Of a stretch of DNA of 64,000 nt, positions 33,200 through 42,509 are shown in pieces (position 1 is the stretch's first letter; each line of letters opens with the position of its first letter). The stretch is from NCBI GenBank assembly GCA_009746045.1, contig RPFO01000154.1, forward strand, positions 5,366,146-5,430,145. The letters are read 5' to 3'. The notes below the pieces were generated by a model. The model made no database searches. It was not told the DNA's origin and saw only the letters and a program-made list of their open reading frames with translations. Source of the stretch: Mesostigma viride (Eukaryota; Streptophyta; Mesostigmatophyceae; Mesostigmatales; Mesostigmataceae). Both the position numbers and the translations under genes were made by a program.

Positions 33200-34475
33200 A
33201 ACCAACGCATGCATGCCAGCCCCTCCCACACCCACGCACACATGTTAGCTATACCCCACAAACCCACGCATGGATTCCAGCCACCCCCCACATGCCCGCA
33301 TGCATGCCAGCCACCCCACCAATCCACGCACGCATGCCAGCCACCCCCACACCCACGCACGCATGCCAGCCACCCCACAACCCACTTATGCATTCCAGCA
33401 ACCCCCACAGCCACTTACGCATGCCAGCCACCCCCCACCCCCACGCACGCATGGCAGCCACCCCACGAACCCACGCACGCGTGCCAGCCCCCCCTTAAAA
33501 CCACGCATGCATGACAGCTCCCCACCACACCCACGCATGCATGCCACTCCCCCCGCCAACCACCCACGCATGCCAGCCCCCCGACACACGCATGGCAGCC
33601 CCCCCCACACCCACGCACGCATGCCAGCCCTACCCCACATGCAGGCATGCATGCCAGCCCCTCCCACACCCACGCCCGCATGCCAGCTACCCCACAAACC
33701 CACGCATCCATGCCAGCGACCCCCCACATGCACGCATGCATGCCAGCCACCCCACCAACCCACGCACGCATGCCAGCCCATCACAAACCCACTTATGCAT
33801 GCCAGCCACCCCCCACACCCACGTACGCATGCCAGCCACCCCACACACCCACGCACGCATGGCAGCCACCCCACCAACCCACACACGCGTGCCAGCCCCC
33901 CCCTAACCCCACGCATGCATGGCAGCCCCCCACCACACCCACGCATGCATGCCACTCCCCCCCACACCCACGCACGCATGCGAGCCCCCCCACACACCCA
34001 CGCACGCATGCGAGCCCCCCCCACACCCACGCACGCATGCCAGCCCCACCCCACATGCAGGCATGCATGCCAGCCACCCCCCACACCCACGCATGCATGC
34101 CAGCCCCTCCCACACCCACGCCTGCATGCCAGCTACCCCACAAACCCACGCATGCATGCCAGCGACCCCCCACATGCACGCATGCATGCCAGCCACCCCA
34201 CCAACCCACGCACGCATGCCAGCCCATCACAAACCCACTTATGCATGCCAGCCACCCCCCACACCCACGTACGCATGCCAGCCACCCCACACACCCACGC
34301 ACGCATGGCAGCCACCCCACGAACCCACACACGCGTGCCAGCCCCCCCTAACCCCACGCATGCATGGCAGCCCCCCACCACACCCACGCATGCATGCCAC
34401 TCCCCCCCACACCCACGCACGCATGCGAGGCCCCCCACACCCACGCAAGCATGCCAGCCCCCCCCATGAAGTCAT
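33200..34475 (+). repeat. C-rich minisatellite, units of about 28-36 bp
   Basis: Degenerate units around GCATGCCAGCCACCCC, CACACCCACGCACGC. A higher-order duplication is visible: about 33600-33900 and 34030-34345 share the same order of variant units. The long Pro/His/Ala/Cys frames across it are by-products of the repeat. Confidence 0.95.
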
Positions 34476-34654
34476 AGTGGGCACCACGGAGTCATGCTAT
34501 GATTTAATTTTTTCAATTTAATAATGGGAATGACGGATGGTGCATGTGTGAACAAAGGAATGAAAGGATTGCCACTCAATGAATATTAATTAATGATGAA
34601 AATGGGAGTTTGCATGGGAGTGTTTGGTCCTTATGGCTGGCTTGCAAAAAGCAG

Positions 34655-35255
34655 TACCCAAATTTCGAAGTATTTGACAGCGAAATATCTGTAAAGTATA
34701 TCGCATGGTATAATTAATTAATGAATGGTACGCTGAAATTCATTGTGCGGGCTCTCTCTGCATGTGATAAACAATTTTAGCTTTGAGGGCATGCAACAAG
34801 ACATGCTAGCATTAAAATGAAATTAAATTATAACATGACTAGTTGGGAGATCATGTACGACATGTAGCATAATTACGTACATGGCCACAATTGTGCCAAT
34901 CAGGGCCCTCCTCTAGGTAGACTGTGCTAGGCAATTACAATTAGACAAATAAGGTCATTCAAAAAGGTTTGATTCTTCACCTACCTCCATCCATCCAGCA
35001 AGGGAATATGTTAGCCAGTGCTACATGATGATCTCCCAACGGAGTCATGTTATGATGCGAAATAGTTCAGGATAAAATTTGTCAGAATTTCACTGGCGAT
35101 ACGAACGTAACGAAATTTCCAAGTATCCGACGCCGAAATATCATTGTTGTATCGAATGGTATGCTGAAATTCATTGTGGTTCTGTCCGAGCTGACAAATT
35201 TGTCAGAAATTTCATTTTCGATACGAACGTGACGAAATTTCCAAGTATCTCACGC
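34655..35255 (+). repeat. Three local copies of a 60-110 bp repeat, and a LINE 3' end
   Basis: The motif CGAAATTTCCAAGTAT with ATGGTATGCTGAAATTCATT occurs at about 34655-34745, 35070-35185 and 35195-35255. Between them, 34955-35055 is a LINE 3' UTR with the family-B hairpin, interrupted by a small duplication (GCTACATGATGATCTCC). Confidence 0.7.
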
Positions 35256-36790
35256 TCGGAGAGCTTCCACGGTGTTCACGGGGAAGGGTCCGTTGCGCGT
35301 GGCGCACGGCGGCGGTTCGTCCCGGTCGGAATCGTCCGCTCGCGCGTCCTCCGTGGAAGGGTCTTGGCGCGTCGCGCGGGCCGGTGCGGTTGGCGCCCAG
35401 AAGGTCGACTATCGGCCTCTGGGCCGCTAGCGGCGAGTCACGTCCTCTCAAGTCGGGGAGGGGGGGCGATAGCCCCCCCTCCCCCACTTTTTTCTTGTCA
35501 TAGGAATAGGGGATGAAAATCCGTGGAAGCTCCTATTCGGGCCAGGATGAAGAAAACTCTTGTGCGGGGACGAGTGCGGAGGTCCGGCGCATTACCGCAC
35601 TTGACGCTATTGGCGAGAACCCGGTCCACGGTAGCAGAAAGGTACATTTTGGCGAATTAATTATTTTTTTGCCCAAAATGTATCGGATTCCGACCGATTT
35701 CGACCCCAATCTTCCATTTTGGACCAAGGTTCGGCCTTTTCATGGCAGATCCTGACTCCCCTCACCGAGATCTATCGATTGCGCTACTTATACTTGAGAT
35801 CAGACCACCCTACCTCGTACTTGCCATACTCGACTTTGGCTTACTTAATTAATTAATTAATTAATTATCAACATCACTCCGTTGGGAGTAGATGTAGCAC
35901 ATAGCCCTGAGAAGGGGCATATGGCTTTTAATACATTGGCATATTGGCTTACTTGGCGTAAGAGAATGACGTTAGAGCCATTTTTGCCAGTCTCGTAACA
36001 AGTCTATCACCTGGTTGGAAAAGGACTTTCAACTACCCGAGGGCAGATTTGGAATTCCCTTGGAGAGATGATCTGTCGATTGCGCTAGTCAAATTTAATT
36101 TTGGGGTCGATCTCCGAGGCCCAGTTTCCTTGCGTGGACCGGTTTCTCGCCAATAGCGTCACTTGCAGTTTCAGCACCCAACAAAGCGCTGCGCCGACGA
36201 GGAGCATTGCGCGCCAGCTACGGCCCTACGCGCCTGTGTCCATGTTTGGCGCGAGCTTTGGCGCGTAAATTAAAAACAGCTGTGACAGGTTTACCTAGAT
36301 CACAAATTTCACAAGTTGGAGCGACGAGTCACGAGTCACGACCCTGGAGGACATCGTTGAATTGTGATGCTACCAGCCAGACTCGAGCTCGCTGGCACTC
36401 AAGTTCGTGGCACCCTCTACATTTATTCCTCTTTACGCTTCTTGTAACTAGATGACTGGTTTACCGGTGTGTGCAACATCTGAATCGGCACGACGAAAAG
36501 GCGAAATATGTTGTAATTAAGATCAGTTCCTGGAATAAACTTGTAAGCTGCGCAGGGGCGGGTAGGTTTGCTATGTGCGACCGTCATCTTTTGCTTTCAA
36601 ATTCCTGTTCGCCTTTCGTGCTCGACGCGGGGGGGGAGCCGGCTGTTGACATCCACTGCAACAACGAGCTCATGATTCGCAGATTTCATGGCCGCGCCGG
36701 CCCGTCCCGGCAGCATTTAATTTGCTGCTTGAACAGCATCAGGCAGGGTGTGCTGGTGGCCCTTCTCGCGATTTCCCTAGCGGTTGGTCA
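35256..36790. other. No gene recognised; one ORF1-only 3' end
   Basis: 35260-35500 is a GC-rich island of unknown nature. 35845-35945 is a (TTAA)n tail with inverted hairpin and the beginning of the ORF1-only 3' UTR, minus strand. The rest shows no motif. Confidence 0.5.
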
Positions 36791-36986
36791 ACGGCATCGT
36801 TTGTAAGCTACCCTTGCTTTAGGTGCACCAGGGCACCTGCACCCTCATAATCTTCACACTATGCCCAGCTAAGGGGGAGTATGTTATGTGGGGGAAGATC
36901 ATCATGGCTATACAAGAGCTAGGACATGGCTTCTCGACAGAGAGCATCTCTCTGCATGGCAAGGCATGGCTAAAGCAACATCCATG

Positions 36987-37101
36987 CGAGAGGTCCCCAG
37001 TTCGATTCCGGTCGGATTCATTTGCAGATCGCGTTTTCCGCGTTTTCCGCGGCCCGGCACTGAACGCAAAGGTTTTCACCTTTGCGGAGTGTCTGATCAG
37101 A
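36987..37101 (+). mobile_element. SINE, 5'-truncated copy, with 7-bp target duplication
   Basis: Flanked by ATCCATG at 36980-36986 and 37102-37108. The empty site, ATCCATG followed by AGGAGTCCCATTATAGG, is seen in the related UTR at 62333-62356. The body starts in a tRNA-like T arm with a B-box-like AGTTCGATTCC and ends in a hairpin (CGCAAAGG, TTTTCA, CCTTTGCG). It is over 90% identical to the 3' half of the SINE at 40695-40913. Confidence 0.8.
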
Positions 37102-37312
37102 ATCCATGGGGGTCCCATTATAGGCATGGCTTGGCTAAACATAGCCAGGGCGTAGCATGGCTGTACTAGGACTAGGCTAAGGCTATGGCTGGTTGTGTAC
37201 CGTGCGTTGGCGGGACGTGACTAGGTGTGTTGGCACAGCTAGGCAAACATTCTAGGCATGGCTGCCTTAGCGGCAGTGACGCCAATGGTTCCAAGCTAGG
37301 GCTATTGCTATT

Positions 37313-37506
37313 CTAGCCCGCTGGGGGCGTCCACATCTTGTGGTTGATCATCAGGTCCCCGCCCCTCCAGTACACCTTGGGCTTCTGGGGGTCCTGCTTA
37401 TGGCGGAGGTATTCCGGCCACAGGTCGCGTCGCTGCTGTTGCTGAGCGGGGGTGAGGTCGTCATCCAGCGTCCAGGTGAGGTCGTGCAACGGCTTGCGAC
37501 GAGAGA
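37313..37506 (-). pseudogene. LINE ORF1-like C-terminus, diverged subfamily (E4)
   Basis: About 64 codons aligning with the end of the E1 ORF: SRRKPLHDLTWTLDDDLTPA, then QQQQRRDLWPEYLRHKQDP and KVYWRGGDLMINHKMWTPP, stop. LDDDLT, QQQRR and LWP are shared with E1, while the final residues differ. The upstream part is absent. This shows that at least two ORF1 lineages exist here. Confidence 0.8.
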
Positions 37507-37514
37507 GGAATAGG

Positions 37515-37652
37515 CCATATTTGATCTAAATATGCCCCTTCTCTGGGCTATGTGCTACATATACTCCCAACAAAGTTATTAATTAATTAACTAATTAATT
37601 AGGAACAGAACTCCGTTGGGAGTATATGTAGCACATAGCCCAGAGAAGGGGC
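37515..37652. repeat. Head-to-head 3' ends of ORF1-only elements
   Basis: A plus-oriented end (GGCTATGTGCTACATATACT, loop, ATTAATTAATTAAC tail) is followed by a minus-oriented tail and hairpin (ATTAGGAACAGAACTCCG). The next element E2 begins immediately with its own tail. This is a stack of three tails. Confidence 0.75.
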
Positions 37653-39630
37653 ATTAATTAATTAATTAGGAACATAACTCCGTTGGGAGTATATGTAGCA
37701 CATAGCCCTGAGAAGGGGCATATGGGCCTATAATACATTCTAAGCTACTTCCTGCAAGGGTGGGAATGTAAACAACACTTGCTCTAGGTGCACCAGGGCA
37801 CCCGCACCCTCATGGTCTATCACGCTATGCCCGGGTAAGGGGGGAGCATGCCTGTGAGGGGGAAGATCATCATGGCTATACAAGAGCTATGGCATGGCTT
37901 CTCAGCAGAGAGTGACTCCCTGCATGGGCACAACATTACTAAATAAGGCTATGCATCGTCTGGAGTGTGGCACATCATAGGCACACATGTACATGATTAA
38001 ATAAAGCGCGGGGCTTAGCTGGGATAGTGCCTCTAGGAGGCGTACATGTACATGGCCACGGTCTATCTATTCTGCACTACTACTGCTGTATTCCCCTAAG
38101 CTGGGGCGTCTGGAGTCGCTGGGGCCGCGGGGGGGGGGGGTCGCCTGCCAGGGCTTGTGGCCGACGTAGATGGCCGCCCCCTTCCAGTACACCGGCTGCC
38201 CCGCCTTGGTCTGCCGGAGCTCGAGGTAGGTCGGCCATAGCTCCCGTCGCCGTTGTTGCTGCGCCAGGGTCAAGTCGTCATCAAGGGTGAAGAGAGTCTT
38301 CTCGAGCCGCTTGCGGCGTCTGAGAAAAGAAATCTTGTCCGCCGGGGTCTTAAAGGTGAGGAGGAGCGGGGGCGGCCCTGCCTTACCCCGCGCGCGGGGA
38401 AGGCGGTGGGCAGCCAGCTCTATCTCACCGTTAAGGCCCATGCGACCAAGGATTTCTCTCTCAAACGCACGCAAAAGCTTCTCGGAATTCTCACCTTCCT
38501 CCATCTTGAAGTTCTTGACAATGACGTTGAGGCTGCGCTTGGCGAGCTCGGCCTCCTCGCGGAGGTCAAGCGTCTGCCGTTGAAGCTGGGCTGCGACGGC
38601 GGAGGTGGTGGAGGTGGTATGTTGCTTAAGCATGTCCGCCCAGGTGGTGATGGGAGGAGCATCGCCGGCCAGGCCAGCCGAGGCTGGCTTGGCGGCAATG
38701 TCCTTCACCGCCTGGGCGGTGAGGCCTGCGGTATTCTGCAGAACCTCGATAGCAATGGCGTTGTCCTTAAGACGCTGGTCGATGTCACGGAGCTGGGCGG
38801 TGATGGCGTCGGAGGTGGAGGTGGTGGCGGTGGAGGAGGCGAGGAGGGTGGAGGTGGCGGTGGAGATGGTGGAGGTGGCGGTGGAGAGGAGGGGGAGCTC
38901 GGCAGCCAACGTGCTGCCCATGACCGCCACATCTGCTGCGATGGGGGCCACGTGCTGCTCGAGGGCCTCCTTGAGGAGTGAGCGGATGGAGGATTCGGTT
39001 AAGGTGGTGGTGAGGGGCTTTGGGGCCAAAGCTCCTCGAGGGAGCGGCCGAGGAGGGAGAAAAGGACGCGAATCTGAAGGTGGGGGCGGCGGCATTTGAG
39101 GATTTGGTCGAAGTTGTGGGTGCGTCTCTGGAAAGCATCGGTGAGGCGGCCCTGATGGAAGAGTTGCTTGCACATCTCGAGAAGCGAGGCATACGATCCG
39201 AAAAACACGTAGCTCAGGATCTTGTCGGGGTTGAGCTTGTCAAAAAAGCCGGGCTGGCTGGCGTCAAAGTCGAACTCCTCCCAGGTCGGCTCGGCAGGGC
39301 GACTGCGCTTGGGTTCAGGCGACGCTGCTGGCGAGGCGGCCAGCGGGGGCTGGGCGACCACTAGAGCTTGGCTAGTGGCGCCGCTGCCTTCTGGACCGGT
39401 TGGCGAAGCTGCAGCCGGGGCTGCAGACGTATTTTCATTGCTAAGCGCAGCCGCCAGGCTGCGTTGCGTCGAGAGGCGTTTGCTCATCGTATATTGCGTA
39501 ATAGCTTCGGAGAATTAGATCAGCATGTGCGTCATAAAAAGACGCGTCGATTGTGATATTCACGGCTAAATTCGGTGCTCAAACGTGAAAGTTATGAGCT
39601 CCGCCGTCAGCCATGGCTACCTCGTGGCTC
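37653..39630 (-). mobile_element. ORF1-only retroelement, diverged copy (E2)
   Basis: Minus strand: 5' leader ending at the ORF start near 39487, frameshifted ORF1, 3' UTR of about 400 bases, hairpin and (TTAA)n tail at 37653-37672. The 3' UTR gives the uninterrupted version (around 38036-38060) of the site in E3 that carries a SINE. Its own 5' end lies inside the 3' UTR of yet another copy (39640-39790). Confidence 0.8.
38067..39487 (-). pseudogene. LINE ORF1-like gene, broken by a frameshift (E2)
   Basis: Two overlapping frames: 39487-38999 carries the N-terminus and 39173-38067 the rest. Compared with E1, a single base is missing in the C-run at about 39022-39027 (minus-strand GGCCCC against GGCCCCCC region), after LEELWP. 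Upstream of that point the protein is clearly diverged from E1 (SYVFFGSYASLLEMCKQLFH against VCVFYGTHASLLALCKQLFN), but downstream it is nearly identical. This suggests a mosaic or gene-converted copy. Confidence 0.8.
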
Positions 39631-39639
39631 GTAACAATG

Positions 39640-39792
39640 AGAAGGGGCATATGGCCTATCATACATTCTAAGCTACTTCCTGCAAGGGTGGGAATGTAAA
39701 CGACCCTTGCTCTAGGTGCACCAGGGTTATTCTGATCAGGGTTATGTTCCTAATTAATTAATTAATTAATTAATTAATTAATTAATTATAGT
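39640..39792. repeat. ORF1-only 3' UTR fragment and (TTAA)n tail
   Basis: 39640-39725 is minus-oriented 3' UTR (GAGAAGGGGCATATGG to CTAGGTGCACCAGGG). 39735-39790 is a plus-oriented truncated end, GGTTATGTTCCTAATTAATT and more TTAA units. Confidence 0.7.
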
Positions 39793-40014
39793 CATTTGTC
39801 TCGATCCTTGATAAAGTCACTAGAGGGGGATATAATCCTCATCTGAGCTGTCCTCTACTATAATGGCAGACGAGGCGGTAGTGTAGCGGCTATCCTCAGG
39901 GGCAATAACCTCCACCTGCAGACTTCTACCCTGCGTCCTACTAATGGGCCGCGGGGCCCGTGGGGAGAAAACAGGAGCATGCCCCACAGGAAGATGCTTA
40001 TCGCAGACGGCAGC

Positions 40015-40282
40015 CCAATTCTAGGAACGGCGTAGATGCAGATGCAACGGTTCAAACAATGTCACGACCGACACGGCGCCATCGCCTCGGTTCCTTTGTT
40101 ACGAGCCATTTGGCGACGTCGCGCCGCGTCGCATACCCGAGCCCTTTTCTGCATGTAACGTGAGATGTAAAATCCGCTTGCAAGACCGGAAATTCCGTCC
40201 AATACCGTCATGCAGTACCACCAGTGCACTACCATTCAAATCACCGATATCGCTGGAGGTATACCTCTTGTGTAATTTCGCC
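40015..40282 (+). repeat. Partial copy of the long-TIR element
   Basis: Aligns in the same orientation to 9085-9330: GGCGTAGATGCAGATGCAAC, CACGACCGACACGGCGCC, GTCCAATACCGTCATGCAGT, and the end at GGTATACCTCTTGT. Identity is lower than between 5.6 and 9.1 kb. Confidence 0.75.
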
Positions 40283-40694
40283 ATTGAATTGAATTGAATT
40301 GTAACATAACTCCGTTGGGAGTATATGTAGCACACAGCCCTTGAGAGGGGGGCATATGGCCTATCATACATCCTAAGCTACTTCCTGCAAGGGTGGGGAT
40401 GTAAAGGACCCTTGCTCTAGGTGCACCAGGGCACTTGCATCCCCATGATCTTCAAGCTATGCCCAGCGAAGGGGGAGCCTGTCATGGGGGGGAAGAGCAG
40501 CATAGCTATACAAAGAAGCTAGGGCATGGCGTCTCAGCAGAGAGTTACTCCCTGCATGGGCACAACATAACTAAATAAAGCTAGGCATCATCTGGGGTGT
40601 GGCTCATCATAGGCACACATGTACATGATTAAGGAAAGCGCGTGGCTTAGCTAGGATAGTGCCTCTAGGAGGCGTACATGTACATGGCCACGGT

Positions 40695-40913
40695 GCATCA
40701 CTCCCCGGACAGGAGAACTTTTGCGGATGACTGTAGGTGTAAGTTGGCGATGCCATGGTAACCGGAGACGTCCGTCCTATAGTCAGCAAAATTGGTGCGA
40801 GAGGTCCCCAGTTCGATTCCGGTCGGATTCATTTGCAGATCGCGTTTTTCCGCGTTTTCCGCGGCCCGGTACTGAACGCAAATGGTTTTCACCTTTGCGG
40901 AGTGCCTGATCAA
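40695..40913 (+). mobile_element. tRNA-related SINE, 219 bp, with perfect 17-bp target duplication
   Basis: ATGTACATGGCCACGGT occurs at 40678-40694 and again at 40914-40930. The empty site with a single copy is in E2 at 38042-38060 and in E1 at 27899-27918. The body holds TGGCGATGCCATGG (possible A box, about 40744) and AGTTCGATTCC (B-box-like, about 40810) within a tRNA-like T arm, then a C/G-rich stretch and a terminal hairpin. No poly(A) tail. Confidence 0.8.
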
Positions 40914-40947
40914 ATGTACATGGCCACGGTCTATCTATTCTGCACTA

Positions 40948-42366
40948 CTACTGCTGTATTCCCCTAAGCTGGGGCGTCTGGAGTCGCTGGGGCCGCGGGG
41001 GGGGGGGGGTCGCCTGCCAGGGCTTGTGGCCGACGTAGATGGCCGCCCCCTTCCAGTACACCGGCTGGCCCGCCTTGGTCTGCCGGAGCTGGAGGTAGGT
41101 CGGCCATAGCTCCCGTCGCCGTTGTTGCTGCGCCAGGGTCAGGTCGTCATCAAGGGTGAAGAGAGTCTTCTCGAGCCGCTTGCGGCGTCTGAGAAAAGAA
41201 ATCTTGTCCGCCGGGGTCTTAAAGGTGAGAAGGAGCGGGGGCGGCCCTGCCTTACCCCGTGCGCGGGGAAGGCGGTGGGCGGCCAGCGCGATCTCACCGA
41301 TAAGGCCCATGCGACCAAGGATTTCTCGCTCAAACGCACGCAAAAGCTTCTCGGAAGTCTCACCTTCCTCCATGGTGAAGTTCTTGACAATGACGTTGAG
41401 GCTGCGCTGGGCGAGCTCGGCCTCCTCGCGGAGGTCAAGCGTCTGCCGTTGGAGCTGGGCTGCGACGGCGGAGGTGGTGGAGGTGGTATGTTGCTTAAGC
41501 ATGTCCGCCCAGGTGGTGATGGGAGGAGCATCGCCGGCCAGGCCAGCCGGGGCTGGCTTGGCGGCAATGTCCTTCACCGCCTGGGCGGTGAGGCCTGCCG
41601 TGTTCTGCAGAACCTCGATAGCGATGGCGTTGTCCTTAAGACGCTGGTCGATGTCACGGAGCTGGGCGGTGATGGCGTCGGAGGTGGAGGTGGTGGCGGT
41701 GGAGGAGGCGAGGAGGGTGGAGGTGGCGGTGGAGATGGTGGAGGTGGCGGTGGAAAGGAGGGGAAGCTCGGCAGTCAGCGTGCCGCCGATGGCCGCCACA
41801 TCTGCAGCAATGGGGTCCACGTGCTCCTCGAGGACCTCCTTAAGGAGTGAGCGGAGGGAGGATTCGGTTAAGGTGGTGGTGAGAGGCTTGGGGGGCCAAA
41901 GCTCCCCGATGGAGCGTCCAAGGAGGGAAAAGAGAGCGAATTGCTGGAGGAAGGGGCGGTGGAGGCTGGGAATGATGTCGAAAGAGGCGAGACGAACCCA
42001 GCGAGGGTCAAAGAGGCGACCTTGGTTGAAGAGCTGCTTGCATAGTGCAAGAAGCGAGGCGTGCGTTCCATAAAACACGCAGACCAGGATGCGTTCCGGG
42101 TTAAGCGTGTCAAGGAAGCCGGGCTGGCTGGCTTCGGCGACAAAGTCGAGCTCTGTCCAACTCGGCTCGGCAGAGCGACTGCGCTTGGGTTCAGGCGACG
42201 CTGCGGGCGAGGCGGGCTCAGCAGGGGGCTGGGCGACCACTAGAGCTTGGCTAGTGGCGCCGCTGCCTTCTGGGCCGGTTGGCGAAGCTGCAGCCGGGGC
42301 TGCAGACGTATTTTCATTGCTGAGCGCAGCCGCCAGGCTGCGTTGCGTCGAGAGGCGTTTGCTCAT
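40948..42366 (-). CDS. LINE ORF1-like nucleic-acid-binding protein (element E3)
   Basis: A 472-residue intact frame with the same domain order as the E1 copy: Ala/Pro-rich N-terminus, conserved FYGTHASLLALCKQL segment, coiled-coil-like ITAQLRDIDQRL, RRM-like NVIVKNF to PPLLLTFKTP, and C-terminal LDDDLTLAQQQRRRELWP. The only clear protein difference from E1 is Thr for Ile before the last LQLRQTK block. The gene ends near an 11-C homopolymer that encodes the Pro run before RPQRLQTP. The role in RNA packaging is inferred from L1 ORF1 resemblance. Confidence 0.8.
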   Translation of the reverse strand: MSKRLSTQRSLAAALSNENTSAAPAAASPTGPEGSGATSQALVVAQPPAEPASPAASPEPKRSRSAEPSWTELDFVAEASQPGFLDTLNPERILVCVFYGTHASLLALCKQLFNQGRLFDPRWVRLASFDIIPSLHRPFLQQFALFSLLGRSIGELWPPKPLTTTLTESSLRSLLKEVLEEHVDPIAADVAAIGGTLTAELPLLSTATSTISTATSTLLASSTATTSTSDAITAQLRDIDQRLKDNAIAIEVLQNTAGLTAQAVKDIAAKPAPAGLAGDAPPITTWADMLKQHTTSTTSAVAAQLQRQTLDLREEAELAQRSLNVIVKNFTMEEGETSEKLLRAFEREILGRMGLIGEIALAAHRLPRARGKAGPPPLLLTFKTPADKISFLRRRKRLEKTLFTLDDDLTLAQQQRRRELWPTYLQLRQTKAGQPVYWKGAAIYVGHKPWQATPPPPRPQRLQTPQLRGIQQ

Positions 42367-42509
42367 CGTATAGTGCGTTATAGCTTCGGAAAATTATATC
42401 AGCATGTGCGTCTAAGAAAGACGAAGCGATTGTGATATTCACAGCTGAATTCGGTGCTCAAACGTGAAAGTTATGAGCTCCGACAGCCATGGCAACCTCG
42501 TGGCTCGTG

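Larger units (their letters stand above)
36800..37510 (-). mobile_element. Diverged ORF1-only element fragment (E4) with SINE insertion
   Basis: Minus strand: an ORF1 C-terminus at 37506-37313 followed by a 3' UTR related to that of E1-E3, truncated at about 36800. The UTR is interrupted by a 115-bp SINE piece. A second UTR of this subfamily, without the SINE, is at 62.06-62.37 kb. Confidence 0.75.
40283..42505 (-). mobile_element. ORF1-only retroelement, near-complete copy (E3)
   Basis: Minus strand: leader from about 42505 (CGAGCCACGAGGTTGCCATG), intact ORF 42366-40948, 3' UTR split by a SINE (40695-40913), hairpin and (AATTG)n tail at 40283-40306. The ORF is almost identical to E1, so E1 and E3 are recent copies of one source, in opposite orientation. 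Confidence 0.85.

Noticed and set aside
33073-34521. Frames of up to 399 codons rich in Pro, His, Ala, Cys
   Set aside because: By-product of the C-rich minisatellite, overlapping on both strands.
40793-40835. tRNA gene candidate from GGTCCCCAGTTCGATTCC
   Set aside because: Only T-arm-like; T stem has mismatches, no matching acceptor 5' strand. It lies within an insertion with target duplication, hence a SINE.
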